Positions 45,961 through 58,242 of a stretch of DNA of 64,000 bases are shown here, one piece after another. Origin of the DNA: Chinchilla lanigera (taxonomy: Eukaryota; Chordata; Mammalia; Rodentia; Chinchillidae). The DNA lies in assembly GCF_000276665.1 (NCBI RefSeq), contig NW_004955446.1:13105626-13169625 (forward strand), read 5' to 3'. The position numbers and the translations under genes were made by a program. Under the pieces are notes generated by a model, which saw only the letters and a program-made list of their open reading frames with translations, was not told the origin of the DNA and did not search any database. Positions within the stretch are counted from its first letter, which is position 1, and every line of letters starts with the position of its first letter.

Positions 45961-46039
45961 CGTTCTCTACACCATGGTGGCTAGTGAAGAATGCCTGGAC
46001 ACAAGTGACAGTGTCCAGAGCAGTGTGCATGGCTCCCAC

Positions 46040-46550
46040 ACAAGGACATTCCCATCACCACACATGAGCCTCTGGTGACCCTAGATGAACCAGCAAAGAA
46101 ATTATTTTGCTTTGCAATACTGAGGCATCTTACTCAATTCTAATCTCTTATTGGGGTGAGTTATCATCCCATTCCTCAGTTGTTGGGGGCCTTGAAGGAA
46201 TTCTTTCTTTATCCACCCTCTGAACTTCAGTTGGAAAAATTTCCTTTCCAAGCTGTCTTCATGGTGATAGCAGAGTACTTCATACAGCAATTGGAAGAGA
46301 TATACTCTTCTTACTCAGACCACTCTGTCATCCCAACCTCTGGCAACCTATGTCCTAGTTGCTAGGAATCCCTGATTCCACTGGGCCCCATTCCCTTGCC
46401 AGGAGTTGATCCCCAAGCCTGGTGTGATAGAACCCAAAGAAAAGTTGTCAAGGCCACTCCAGTAATCATTCAGCTGAAGGACCTTAATCTATACCCTCAC
46501 AGAAGGCAATATTACCTTGAGAACCTAGGCAGGGCTACAGCCCCATATTA
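46040..46550 (+). pseudogene. ERV pro and 5' pol remnant
   Basis: This interval should carry protease and the start of reverse transcriptase. An open stretch at 46156-46365 and the block gtcaaggccactccagtaat (46447 onwards) are consistent with that, but the catalytic DTG motif of the protease is not visible. The assignment is mostly by position. Confidence 0.4.
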
Positions 46551-47100
46551 GATTTTTGGCTACAGTGTTGCTATTGTCATGCCTGTTCTTGTGCCGTAAT
46601 ACTCTTTTATTGATAGTCAAACCATCAAGAGAATATGGTCTACTATAAGACCTCACAGCCGTCAATGAGACAATGGCACCTATTTGCCCATTAGTAACAG
46701 ATCTATACACCCTCCGAGCACAGATCCCAGAAGACAATAACTGGTCTTCTGTCCTAGATATCAACAATTCTTTCTTTTCTATCCCTTTAGCACCTAACTC
46801 CCAGTGTGTTTTTGCCTTTGAATGAAAGGATCCCCAAGCAGGGCTTTGCTGACAGTACGTTTGGACTGTATAGTGTCAGGAACTTAGAGATAGTCCCCAT
46901 TTGTTTGTGCAAGCTTTAACTTGAGACCTAAGAGACTTAAATTTTTAAGGGGGAGGCCGATTACAGTATGCAGGTGACCTCTTCATTTGTAGCCCCACCA
47001 AGGAGTTATTTAATAAAAACCCTATTAAGACTTTAATTATCAGGCAAACAAAGAAAAAAAAAAAAAAAAGTTACAGGGTGTCCTAACATAAGGCCCAGAT
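46550..47100 (+). pseudogene. ERV reverse transcriptase remnant
   Basis: A clear RT palm segment is readable (46608-46825) with in-frame stops. It includes YTLRAQIPEDNNW-like and VLDINNSFFSIPLAP-like blocks; the first catalytic Asp is kept. The second catalytic box, normally Y-x-D-D, reads YAGD at 46967-46978, so the polymerase site is destroyed. The order and wording fit class I ERVs. Confidence 0.85.
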
Positions 47101-48400
47101 TTCTCAACAAAAAGTAACTTATCCGGGGTACATTGTAACACCAGGACAGAAACAACTGTCCTCCAGGAGAACAGAGGCAACTTGCCAACCGGGTTCTTCA
47201 GAGTCTAAACAGCAGCCGAAGGCTTTCTTGGGAATGGCTGGCTTCTGCTGCATCTGGACATCCCATTTTGGAGTAATAGGCAAACCTCTATATGAGGCAA
47301 CTTGAGGACCAGAAACTGAACCCTTGAAATAGCAGCCACACAAGAGACCTGCCAGATCTTTAAAACAGGCTCTGATGCAGGACCTGGCATTAAGAATTAC
47401 AGACTAACTAAGCCTTTTTCTCTCTGTGGCTGAAAAACAGGGAGTAGCCACTGGAGTGCTAATCTATTATCTGGACCAAAAAACTGACACGTCACCTACT
47501 TTTCCAAATGACTGGATGGAGTGACACAGGGCTAGCCTTGCTGCCTGTGAGCAAGAGCCATGATGGTACTCTTAGTCCAGGGAGCTTCTAAAATAGCATT
47601 TCGATTAAACCTCTTGGTTCTAACCCCAAGCCAGTTTAAGGCCCTGTTAAAACTCAAGGACAAAAAAATCAAACGGAAACAAAACAAAACCTCATGGACA
47701 TTTGTGGATGACTAGAGAAAAGCTGGCTAAATATCAGACCATCCTTATCAAAAAACCCAGATGTCTGTTTTCAGTCTTGCAGAGTCCTAAAGCCAGTGAC
47801 CCTCCTCTCAACTAACAGGTAAAACATGAGTATGAACAAACCATTGCCTAAAAGTGCACCAGCTGCCTAGATCTGAAGGACCAGCCATTGACAGGGATGG
47901 ATAGTAGATGGCAGTAATTTCATAAAGGATGGCATTAGAAGGGCAGGTTATGCCATAGTTGCTCATTCTGGGTCACTGAGGCAAGAGAACTCCCTCTTGG
48001 GACCTCAGCCTAGAAGGCAGAATTTGTTGCCCTCACATGAGTGAGTGTTCCTACTTGCCCAGTGTAAGAGGCTCAGTACACACACTAACTCTAGTATGCC
48101 TTCCTGGGCTTACATGTGCATGCAGCCATCTGGAAAGAAAGAGGACTTCTGACTAGCCACAAGTTGCCAATGAAATATGAACCAGAGATCCTCAATTTCC
48201 TCGAGGAGGTAAATCCTTCAAGCAAGGTAGCACTTGTCCATTGCTCTGGACCTCACACCTCCTTGGACCCCATCTCCCAGGATAATTCTAAGGTAGATTC
48301 AGCTACTGAACATTCTGCTCTCCAAAATAATCCTGGCCCGTCAATAATTCTTCCTGTAGTCCCATTCTAAGACTCTGACGTGAAGCCAAGATACTCTGCA
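47101..48400 (+). pseudogene. ERV RT connection and RNase H remnant
   Basis: The RT thumb/connection block is seen at about 47215-47315 (MAGFCCIW, then GVIGKPLYEAT). RNase H begins near 47902 with IVDGSNFIKDG, RRAGYAIV and later, at 48116-48230, AIWKERGLLTSHK and ILNFLEEV. Several stops and frameshifts separate the pieces. Confidence 0.8.
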
Positions 48401-48720
48401 GAAGAACTTCAAATGATTTGTGACAAGGGAGGAGCACAAAAGGCCCAGTGGTGATATGTGGGACCTCACTTGTTCTTGCCACAATGAATACAGTGGAAAC
48501 TTGTGTCCCTACATTATGTCTTCTACCTAGGATGTGATGCTATGGAACATAGGCTCTCTAAAGGCCCTGGAGTCCATAGCATTATAACCTAGGTCTGCAA
48601 GGTATGTCTTGTCTGTGTCCTTCATAATCCACAGACTCATCCTCTTGAACCAATCGAATTGCAGCAGTCCTCCCCTGGGGAAGATTGGGAAATGGATTTC
48701 ACCCATATGCCTACATGTAA
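48400..48720 (+). pseudogene. ERV integrase N-terminal remnant, truncated
   Basis: The zinc-binding end of integrase reads CKVCLVCVLHNPQ and is followed by the opening of the catalytic core, DWEMDFTHMP, with the first catalytic Asp kept (about 48597-48710). The sequence then stops being retroviral at the start of the 48720-48790 direct repeat. The rest of integrase, all of env and most of the 3' LTR are missing. Confidence 0.8.
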
Positions 48721-48790
48721 CCTTTTCTCCTACTGAACTTCATTAATAGTTGATACATAGGAACTGCATGTAATGCATGTAATTAAAACA
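48720..48790 (+). repeat. About 70-bp direct repeat at right edge of the ERV
   Basis: The segment from ttttctcctactgaacttca to gcatgtaattaaaacac matches 42653-42722. It directly abuts the broken integrase. The flanks outside both copies differ. Confidence 0.85.
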
Positions 48791-51700
48791 CACCGTGAAA
48801 TCACTGTTAATTTTGTTAGGTATTATCATAACATATTGCGGGGGGAGTAGTCCTTATCACTTAAGATTTCCAATGTTGATGCAAATATTCTCTGTTGACA
48901 GTGAATGCCCCAACACCCTATAAGCAGGACCACTTCTTGAGTCTCAGGATGTAAGTTTGCGAAGGAGCAACTGTGATACTGGGGAGGAACAAATGGTGAT
49001 AGTTGTTCAAGTGCTCTCATGTTTGCATTGCTCTTTTTATGGTCTAATCATAAAGTTTTATAACACCAAGCATACGTCTCACGTCAGCCCTATTATGAAG
49101 GGGTTATTTTTAGGAGTGCATATCATAGCAAAAATAACTATACCAAAATCCAGATTTTGACCACTTACTAGAAACCTTATGTTGAACAAATACATTTCTC
49201 TGAACTTTCTGCATTTTCAACATTTGACAAATGGATACAACTCCTGTTGCAAAGGATTTCTATGTTTATATACATAAAACACCTAATACGTCAGCTAGAA
49301 CATGGGAGGGACCAAATAAACAATAGATATTATCATCTAAGGACAATTTTCACTGATCTGCCTCCTGCTGATGAACGAGGCAGTTCCAAAGAAACTAGGC
49401 CAAAATATCTGCAGACTGGTGAGAAGTGGTCCTGGGGGCCCTCTCTCCTTAGTGGCTTTTCCAGGCATTGTATTGCCAGTTCATGTTAAACCAGGGCCTG
49501 GTAGATCTCCTCAGAGGAATTCCGATCTTCAGAGTTCAGTATCAGGCCTCTCAGTATCAGTTGCAGAACTCCAAAGCCCTCCTCATTGCTTCTGGCTGCA
49601 AAAGTTTGCTCAAAGAACTCCACCTCCCAAGCATCCTACCCACAGCAGACTCTTTTGCCAGCAAAGACAGATATAAAAGGAACCTGGTCAGAAGCTCTAA
49701 GAGCTCCTTAGTTCCTATCCACCATTTCTGCCCACTGTGCATTTAGTAAGACTTGAGGAGGGTTTAAAATTATGGCACCAGACTGAAAGCAGAGCTCTAG
49801 ATATCTCCTCATGAGAGCTTTCCTAATGCTTGTGAACCTGAACAACAATCAGAGAGAGATTCTCTAAAGGATTGTAATACTTGTTTGGGATTGACGGAGC
49901 ATTACAATGAGAATAAATGGGATATTCAAGGAGGCTAAGGCAGTGGAAAGATTTTAAAAAGAAAAAAAAAGGGGAGAAATTCACAGAAGTTACAAATTTA
50001 CCAAGTTCATTGGTTTTAAGGCCTGGGGCAGAAGCTGGTCTCAGCTCATAGGTGAAGGTGCCATTCCAGGGCAAGTTTTCTGTGGAGAGCATTTTATTTT
50101 TTTCTGAATTGTTTGTCTTAAAGAATGTTAAAAATAAATTTTGTTATATAAACCTGGGTGTACATGTGAGGCAAAGCATGGGGTACGTTTAGGAGAAGAA
50201 ATCTCTGCTGGACCTTTAAAAAGAGTCCTTGAGAATATATTATCTCAAACTGGCAGGCACAAACCCTTATTCATAACTTCCCAGCTCCAGTTTTGTCTGG
50301 GCTCTGTCTAAAAGCAATTTCATCTTAGTATCACCAGCTTCCACAGGCTCAATAGCAAACTGCTGGGAAGGAGGCCCTAGGGCTTCCCTTGTGAGATTCC
50401 TCGGATTCATACCTGCTCTGTCCTCCTCCCTAGTTGCTAGGAGCAAATGAAGCCTCATACCACACACCTTCCACTCAGCCTGTCCTGGCCCAGGCCATGC
50501 CCCTGACTGCTTCCAGCACTAGGTCCCACTGAGGATCAGGAAGAGATTCAGGGAGAAGAAATGGAGACACAGAGAAGTGTGTGAAGAAAGTAGGAGAAAG
50601 GAAACAGGTACTAACAAAGCTCAAGTAGGAAGAAGCAGCGCAGAACACATTCATGTCTGGAATGTTACATGCTGACATTTCTGTCACACATTTCCTGACT
50701 TTAAAAATATCTAGAAGTGCTTCAGAAAGACTTACAGGATTATATCCTGAAAAGATTTAGTTTTGTGGAAGTTTTTCCCTTGGGGCTTTTGTTTATGATG
50801 AAAATACACAAACTAGGAGGGTAGGAAGTTTTTAACTAATAGAGACCTTTAAGTCTTTTTTCTTTAGGTTTTAATCAACTTGCCAGACTCCATTCCTATT
50901 TTTCCAAGTGCAGTCGATCATCAAGACATGTAACATTAATGAACAAAGTACAGCGTGTATCATCCGTGCAGAAGTGCTGTTGTTTGCACAGGGCTTTCTT
51001 CCTAGACAGTGTAGCATTCCCGTGGAATGCACTAACCAGCCGAACAGACAGATCTGCAATTGTTCCCTACAAAGTGCTTCCAGACTTGTGTTCTCAGAGA
51101 GACTGTCTTGCTCATGAGGATGATAACAAGCTTGTACACGTTCTAGAGAGACAGGCTCTGAAAACATAGAAGCATCTCGTATTCCAAAAATGAGGAATGA
51201 AAACAGACATCAAACTGATTGAACAAATGAGTTGTAGGTAGGAAAAATTGTGTAGTAATTTAAAGATGAAAGGCTATTTTCAAAAGGGAAAGATGATGGA
51301 TTATGATCACTGTGTATGTGCTCTGTGGAAAGACAAAGTAGGAGATGTTACACTGGGTCATTTAAAAACTCTGCTTCCTAGCACCATTCTCAAGGAGAGT
51401 AAGGTACAACAATGGAGCATCAAAACTGACACAATAGCTTAGAAAAGTAGAAAAAAATGTAAGCAAATAGAAGTTAAAATAGCTCTTTCGGTTCTGAAGG
51501 TTGAAAGCCATCTTTGAATGTTTTAAAGATATCTTCATAAAAATTAAACCTTAAAAGAATTACCACCAATTTATTAGACTCTTCTTTCTAAATACTAATT
51601 CAATAAGATTGAGGAAAAGATTATTACTTAAAGATTTGGGTAAACTACAAGAATACTTATATTCCTAAAATTAAAGCCAGCTCAAATTAAGTTTTTTGAA

Positions 51701-51841
51701 TAGCTTAACTCTGGTTGCTTCCAAATTAAATCCAAGAAATGTTGCAAGTTGATTTTGTCTATTTAGAATTATATAGAAGTTTTTAAAAGTGTGAACAATA
51801 TCTATTAGAAAGACAGCCAAACTTAAATTTTTACCTCTATC
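48791..51841. other. Intergenic DNA, no firm feature
   Basis: About 3 kb with no gene. A strong TATA-like word (atataaaagg, 49671-49680) follows a stretch of moderate GC and could be the promoter of an unrecognised LTR. ORFs of about 100 codons at 49371-49746 and 50871-51169 show no domain. Confidence 0.35.
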
Positions 51842-52008
51842 AAAAAGTTTAGCTGGGCGTGGTGGCACATGCCGGTAAACCCAGCACTTGGGAAGCTGAG
51901 GCAGGAGGATCTTTGAGAGTTTAAGGCCAACCTTGGCTGCAAAGTGAGTTCAAGACTAGCCTGAACTGCATAGTGAGACCCTGTCTCAAAAAGGAAAAAA
52001 AAAGTTTA
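51842..52008 (+). mobile_element. B1-like SINE with target duplication
   Basis: A full-length B1 (agctgggcgtggtggcacat to gaccctgtctcaaaaagg). A 10-bp duplication aaaaagttta flanks it (51842-51851 and 51999-52008). Confidence 0.94.
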
Positions 52009-52384
52009 CCCTGGGAGGAGAGAAAGTATCTTTGTTCCTTAATGCATGAAGGACATGTTTTGGAAATATAGACTTTAGCTATTTGTCCAGGCAAGTTTTT
52101 TGTTTGTTTGTTTTAAAGAGAAAAAAATAATAAAATAACAACAATGAAGACAAAAACAGAACAACACAAAAACAATAAAAATGGTACAGAATTTCAAAAC
52201 AAGACGATAGGAATTAACAGTGTTGTTCTATTACATATTGTTATCTTCGGTGGAGTTGCTCAGATTACCAGATGTAAGAATGCAAGATTGAGCAAACTCT
52301 TCTGTGAGTTCTTATAGTATGTGGTGTGAGTACAGTTAATGCATTGGAAGTGTGTATTACTAAATGACTGCATTTTAAAATTAT
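52009..52384. other. Intergenic DNA, no firm feature
   Basis: A-rich; nothing recognised. Confidence 0.35.
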
Positions 52385-53105
52385 CCCCAAATTTAAGAGT
52401 TTAAAACAATTATCTCCCACAGTTTCTGAGGTCAGGAACCCAGCAATGGCTTAGTTAGAAGTTTCTAACTCTTGAGATTATCATCAAGCTATCCGTAACT
52501 TAAGGCTGAGATCTCTGAAGCTTGACAAGCACTAGAGAACCTGCTTCCAAGTTTTTTCACATGACTGTTGATAGGCCTTAGGGCCTTGGGATTCTCATTC
52601 AATGGCAGTTTGCTGCTCTTAGTCTGAGTTATGAGCAATGGAAACTATGTCGTTATTTTTTTTCAGTTTTTGTTGTTATTAGTAAATGTTTGCAGTACAT
52701 AATGATTACATTCATTGTGGGAAATGGGTACATGTACATAACACATCTCCATTCTTTTTATTCCCCCTTTACCTCCATCCGTCCTTTTTTGCCAGCATCA
52801 GATTCATTTATTTATAAGTCCTTATAAAGTTATTTATCATACATACAGATTAACAGCTAGATTAATGTGCCCAAAAAACCCCACAAAAAAACATAAAATA
52901 CATAAGACAATATTACAAAATCAAGGTACATTTTGAGATACACTGTCTATGCTGAATTATAACCTAATTTGGGCAGTGATATATCATCACTTCAGCTATA
53001 CCCTATTTGTCACACAGATGAAATGTGCTAGAGCATGGAAGTAGAAAATATAAGGGTATGAATACCAACAGGAGACCATCTTGGAGCTGACTACTACAGT
53101 CTGCC
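52385..53105. mobile_element. Old LTR-like repeat split by an L1 fragment
   Basis: The left half (agagtttaaaacaattatct, cacagtttctgaggtcagga, 52390-52640) and the right half (tatgaataccaacaggagac, catcttggagctgactacta, 53055-53100) belong to the same family as 54190-54640. Between them (about 52660-52985) lies a T-rich L1-like segment. The family name is not certain. Confidence 0.45.
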
Positions 53106-53344
53106 CTCATGGCCCCATGACTCATGCACCTGCCACATGTAAAATACATTCACTCCATCCTAAAACTTCTAAAAATTTTCATCCTATTACAACATCAACT
53201 CAAAGTCCAGAGCCTTATCACTTAAATCGGGTCCAGGTGCACATGAGGCCCCTTAGGTGAAATTCCATGCCTATAGTTTACTGAGAACAGTGCCTCTCAA
53301 TCTAAAAAGATAACACATAATGGTAGAATAAGAACAGGATACAC
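53106..53344. other. Unassigned, probably old repeat-derived
   Basis: It contains catcaactcaaagtccagag and related phrases common in internal parts of old LTR elements. No family was fixed. Confidence 0.25.
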
Positions 53345-53570
53345 TCGGTAAGCATGTATGGTGGCTCACATCTGTAATTGCAGGTGCTTAAGAGTCTGAA
53401 ACAGGAGAATTAAAAATTCAAGGCCAGCCTGGAAAACTTAGCAAGACCCTATCTCAAAATAAAACTTAAAAATGCCTGTGGGTGTGGTTCAGTGGTAGGG
53501 CACTTGGCCAGCATGCATGAAGCTCTGGCTATAATCCCCATAACTGCGCCCTCCAAAAGGCAATGTTATT
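53345..53570 (+). mobile_element. B1-ID dimer SINE
   Basis: The B1-like half (gcatgtatggtggctcacat, caaggccagcctggaaaact, accctatctcaaaataaaac) passes directly into an ID-like half (ctgtgggtgtggttcagtgg, tagggcacttggccagcatg). It has the same build as 3411-3640 and is similarly old. Confidence 0.8.
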
Positions 53571-54189
53571 TTAAAAGGGGATTAATTGGAGGCCCCTAGG
53601 GTCTCCATATCAGGCTCTGAAATTCAGCCAAATATTAGGATTCCATCCTACTCCTATCCAAAAGTTATTCTCCATTGCTCCTTGTTATACCTTCTGAGTT
53701 TTCATTTCTTTTCTGAAAGTCAGTGCATGTATGCAGCTAAATATTTTTCTCAACTTGTAATAGGGTGAAGGTGAAGTGGATGCAAAGGCTTCCTTTTATT
53801 CTGACCGTCTCTGTCTCTTTGAGTTCTTATAGGTACTGTTTCTGAAGAATGAGCCAGAATAAACCCTCTCCTCATTGAAATTGTGGGTATCACGTTTTTT
53901 GTTCCAGCAACAAAAAGAATAACTAAGACACTTCCACATTACTATAGACAATCTGGCTAAGGTTTCTGCCAGTATAAAGTAAGGATTCCCTATCCTGCTT
54001 TTAACACAGTTTTTTTCACTTTCTTTTAAACCTCAACCAGCAGCCTGATCAAAGTCCAAAATTCCACTTACAGTCTGTTCAAGGTTAATGAGGCTTTCAC
54101 TACTGTGCTGCTTCAGTTCCTTCCAGCTGTCTCCACTCCCTTGTTCCAAAGCTTTGCCTACATGGTAGGTGTGTATTACGGCAGACCCT
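53571..54189. other. Intergenic DNA, no firm feature
   Basis: The piece at 53840-53930 (gaagaatgagccagaataaa, then ttgttccagcaacaaaaag) looks like a MaLR LTR end. Nothing else recognised. Confidence 0.35.
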
Positions 54190-54640
54190 TTTACAGGCAC
54201 TAAAATCTATACTAGGTACTTATCACAATATAGCAAATTATTCCAAAATTTTGCAATTTAAAACAACAAATATGTATCATCTCGTATAGTTTCTGAGGAC
54301 CAACAACCGCTTAGCTGAGCTGTTTGGGCTCAAACCTAACATGAGGTTTAGTTTAGCTGTCAGCCAGGACTTCAGCCTTCTGAAAGTTTCCACTTATAGG
54401 CTCACTCACAGGGCTGTTGACACATGGACTTCTCTAGAGGACTGCTCATTACTTGGTAACTGGCCACCTTCAGAGTGAGGGATCTGGGCTTAAGGGGTAC
54501 CACGGTGTCTTTATTACCTAATCTCAGAAATGATGCACTGTCACTTCTACAGGACTGCATTAGTCACACAGACTAACTCTGGAACAATGTGGGAGGGACT
54601 GAATACCTAAAGTTGGGATTATTGGAGGTAATTTTGGAAG
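54190..54640 (+). mobile_element. Old LTR-like repeat
   Basis: The order is ttttgcaatttaaaacaaca, tagtttctgaggaccaaca, gctgtcagccaggacttcag, then ttctacaggactgcattagt and caatgtgggagggactgaat. It is of the same family as 52385-53105 and less broken. It resembles MLT1-like elements, but the family is uncertain. Confidence 0.5.
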
Positions 54641-55079
54641 CCAACACAGGGTATAACAAGAAAAAAAAAATCAATTCCTTTTTTCCCCTTCCCAGAAGCA
54701 GCAAGCAAGAATTAAGCAGACCGATCAAAATATTTATTTTATTATTGATAAAAGCTAAATTGGAGGAGGTTTAAATAGATTCACCCACCCAATTACAGAA
54801 AAAGCCTCCCCCTAGGCCAGCTTATCACATAGTGATCAAAACAAAAAGTTCCTTTTCTGTAGCCGGGGACAATCTAAAAGAGTGGGTACAATCCGAGTGA
54901 GAAATGAAAAGGGATAGTAGTGTACCTCTATACTAATTCTTCCACACAAACGGGAGGGTAGGAAATGCACCTACCATAATTTCTCTGAGATATTAAGTTC
55001 ATAAGGATTCAGTAAACAGTTACTGAGATATATTAAACAGTTACTATAACTAACAAAATCTGTCCTGTCTCTGATCAGA
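54641..55079. other. Intergenic DNA, no firm feature
   Basis: Nothing recognised. Confidence 0.35.
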
Positions 55080-55205
55080 GATGGTCTAAAACTAGCACAC
55101 TGATCCCTGGATCCCCACTCCTGGAGAATTTGCATTCCTTTACACATTCCCAGGAAATGTTGATACAGTGGATCTAAGAACCACATTTTGAGATGCTGTG
55201 GTCTA
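55080..55205 (+). mobile_element. MER5-like hAT transposon fragment
   Basis: The end ctaagaaccacattttgaga and the preceding gagaatttgcattcctttac match the second half of MER5-type elements. Confidence 0.5.
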
Positions 55206-55228
55206 ACATTAGCCAAGTAACTACAATG

Positions 55229-55382
55229 CAAGATATTACTGGTTTTTGTTTTGTTTTGTTTTGGTTTTTTTGGTTTTTTGTATGTTGGTTTTTTTTCTGG
55301 TACCAGGAATAGAACTCATGACCTTGTGCTTGCCAGGCAGGTGCTGTGCCACTGAGCTAAATCCCCAGCCCCACAAGATATT
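55229..55382 (-). mobile_element. ID-like SINE with target duplication
   Basis: A minus-strand ID (tggtaccaggaatagaactc to gagctaaatccccagcccc) with a long T/G-rich tail. A 9-bp duplication caagatatt flanks it (55229-55237 and 55374-55382). Confidence 0.93.
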
Positions 55383-55414
55383 CTGGTGCTTTATTCATTT
55401 TTTCATTTGCAGTC

Positions 55415-55535
55415 TCACCAGTTTTTATAACAACATAAGGCCATTGACCCTTTTCTTTCACTAGACAGACAAAGAGACCATGACTCAAAAGTAAAACAGT
55501 TGGCCAGGTTTACATCCCGCTAGCCATACAAAGCC
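55415..55535 (-). mobile_element. MIR fragment
   Basis: The plus strand carries agacaaagagaccatgactc, gtaaaacagttggccaggtt and tacatcccgctagccat in the order of a reversed MIR. Confidence 0.5.
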
Positions 55536-56819
55536 AATTCTCAAGCATTATATAAAATATATTTAAGCTGGTCTCATGTCTGTGCATGTGAGAGACAGGT
55601 AAATATGTTTACTTTTCTGGGGAAAGATTAAGACTACCCATTTACAAAGAGCCAGCATCCTAAACATTCCATAAAAGTGAGAAAATGTTCAGCACATGAA
55701 ATACCTGGCTGTTTTCTCTGCAAGCTCATCCTCCCCTCCTCATTACCCCGGAGGTAGACCTCTGTGAGGTGCAAAAACAGACTCCTTGGTGTCTGACTCC
55801 CACTGAGTTCATTTGGGCAGAAGGTGGAAGAAAACCCCAACTCCCTCCCTGTACGGTCTTCTCCAGCTGATTGCATTCTCCTTTAAAGGACGCCGGTTCT
55901 AAAGCTGCCATTCCTTTTTTCTTCCATATTTCAGGAACTCCTTGTTTATCTGTCTCTAAGGTGGTGCAGGGCCAGTAAGAGTCCTCAGACTCCTGCACTG
56001 TCTCTGTGGTTCTGCTCTCCATTTCTATACCTTTGTAAACAATCCCTTCATTACTACCTCCTTGGATTATCCTCACTTGAGTGTACTATTTCTTACTGAG
56101 ACCCTGGGTGAACACCTATCTAAGTAGAGCTTATAGTTATGCTTTCTTGGAGCCAGCCCCGGGGAACTTAGCTTAGGTTTCATGTCTTCCTACCAGAAGT
56201 CAGTGACTTCCTGGAATCCCTATAGCTGTCCAGTTGGTCAGGTCTGAACTAGCACTCTTGATATAAAGACGCAACATACCCCTGTATGTCTACTTGGTAG
56301 GTCCAAATGGCAAAATAACTTGGAAAAATGCCTCTGGCAAAATTCCTGTCATTGAATTGCTGCTAACTCCATAATTTTTTGTGATTAGATTAGGCATTTA
56401 TTCCATGGGGCTAAATTACCCTTGGAAGAAAGATAGAGATAAGTTTTTCAGAGACATTTGTGTTAAATGGGTTTCAGATGTTTTCTATTTTAGCAGTTAG
56501 CAGCAAGCTCTGGCTTGAGAAAGGGAAAGATAAGATCCATCTAGATTCTCGTATTATGGTTCTCAAGGTGTGTGGGGAAGATGGTTTTCACTGTCTTCTG
56601 GAAGGCATTTTGGAAATTTGTCAGGAGTCTTTGATTGTGGGCCAAGGGCAGGGAGGCTCATCTGCCTGTGATGAAAGTGCTGGGTCCTACAGCAGAGAAT
56701 AACCCCACAGAAACTTGATGTTCCATGAACAGTCACATTGCTGAAAAACCTGTTTATAATTATCTCGACAAAGCACTTATATTTTCTTTTATAAAAAAGA
56801 GAGAAAGAAGAGAAAGAAG
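55536..56819. other. Intergenic DNA, no firm feature
   Basis: Overlapping minus-strand ORFs of up to 116 codons at 55634-56076 have no domain. Nothing else recognised. Confidence 0.35.
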
Positions 56820-56995
56820 GAGCACTGGGGATATAGTTCAGTGTCCCAAGCGCCTGCCTGGAAAGCACAAGGTCCTGAGTTCAATTCCCAGTACCCACCC
56901 CCCAAAAAAAAGAAAGAAAGAGAAGGGAGGGAGGAAGGAAACGAGGAAACGAGGAAGGAAAGGAGGTAGGAAGGAAAGAAGGGAAGAGACAAATA
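56820..56995 (+). mobile_element. ID-like SINE with purine-rich tail
   Basis: The ID body (gcactggggatatagttcag to gttcaattcccagtaccca) is followed by an A run that has grown into a GGAA/GAAA purine tract (56905-56995). Confidence 0.9.
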
Positions 56996-58242
56996 TTCAC
57001 ATATGGCTTTAATATTCACTAAAATTTCCAGGAATGCAAGTGCCACAAAAATTGATGCAACTGTTACATAAATTGAAACACTATCATACATCATTTTGTT
57101 TTAATTTTTTCAAGTTGGTTATAATTTGGGAAAAACAACACAACTCTCAGTCTACAATTATAGCTGTAGCATGCAAGGTAATTTCCTAAAGTTATTCTAG
57201 TGGCTTGCAGATAACTTCATTATACCTTAGTCCATTTGAGTTGTATCCTACTACACACACTAACATTTACAAAGAAAATCTCTCTACATACAGCTTTTAA
57301 AAATCAGCATAATATACTAACACAAATATGAAATGCAGATATAGCAAAAGTAGTTATAACTATTTCATTTTACAGATACTGTATACCAAAGTATTGTAAG
57401 TGGGCATGAATCTAACAGATTTGAGACCCATAGACCTGGACTAATAAATCCAAATGGCTAAGCGTGGGCTACTTTGCAGGAGGTCTTCTGATGAAAAATC
57501 CCCACTAGGGGGTAATTTCAATGAAGTCATATGGAAAGAATGAGAAGGGAAGCCAGTGTATATCAGGGTACTCTGACGTATATATGGCCCCTGACACAGA
57601 ATGGGCCTTATTTTTTATTAATACTATGTCTTTTTTTATTTACTAATTTCTGTCAAGACCCTAAAGCATTAATCTCTTATTATCACCTGAGATGTAGTAG
57701 ATGATCAATAAATGCCAAAAAGAATCACTCAACAAAAATCTTTAATTAAGGTATTATCACATATTTCTTGAAACTCTGATCACTGACAGAGCCAAAACAT
57801 GTTTCAGTCACTGTTATCCTCATACTGGCAGCTCACCACTCCAATTGTGAGTTTAAAAATATTAATCTCCTGTCATAAAGTAGTTTCAGATATCAGGATG
57901 CAGCTAGAGTAAACCTATAAAACCAAGAGGCTTCCAAATACATCCCCGACTCCTTAAGACAAACCTGACTCTGTCCTTAAGGCTGCATGGAGAGCCAGAG
58001 AGCTACTTCCTCTGAAGCAGCCAAGATGGGACCTAGCAAGAGGTAGAAGTTTTTACGTCCCAGAGGTCACTCATAATTGTGTAAGTCTGCTAAAAAATGC
58101 TGTCCTTCTCTTAACCCTGCATGAGTGGGTCTTCACAATTTTAACAACGTCAGCTAAATCTGAAGGCAGTTTAATGCATCTGCATATTTATCACCGCATT
58201 TACTATTTAGTTTACATTTAATAGTTGCTGTGGCTCTTGCTT
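56996..58242. other. Intergenic DNA, no firm feature
   Basis: AT-rich. A partial CTCF-like word (ccactagggggtaa, 57502-57515) has mismatches in the core and is not called. Nothing else recognised. Confidence 0.35.

Noticed and set aside
42640..48790. Functional provirus or env gene
   Set aside because: Stops and frameshifts occur in every gene, the polymerase box is altered, integrase is cut and no env sequence is visible.
49371..49746. Overlapping ORFs of about 100 codons as exons
   Set aside because: No domains, no good splice sites in consistent frames, and both frames are open only by chance length.
57502..57515. Third CTCF site (ccactagggggtaa)
   Set aside because: It breaks the consensus at the invariant GGC and in the last positions.
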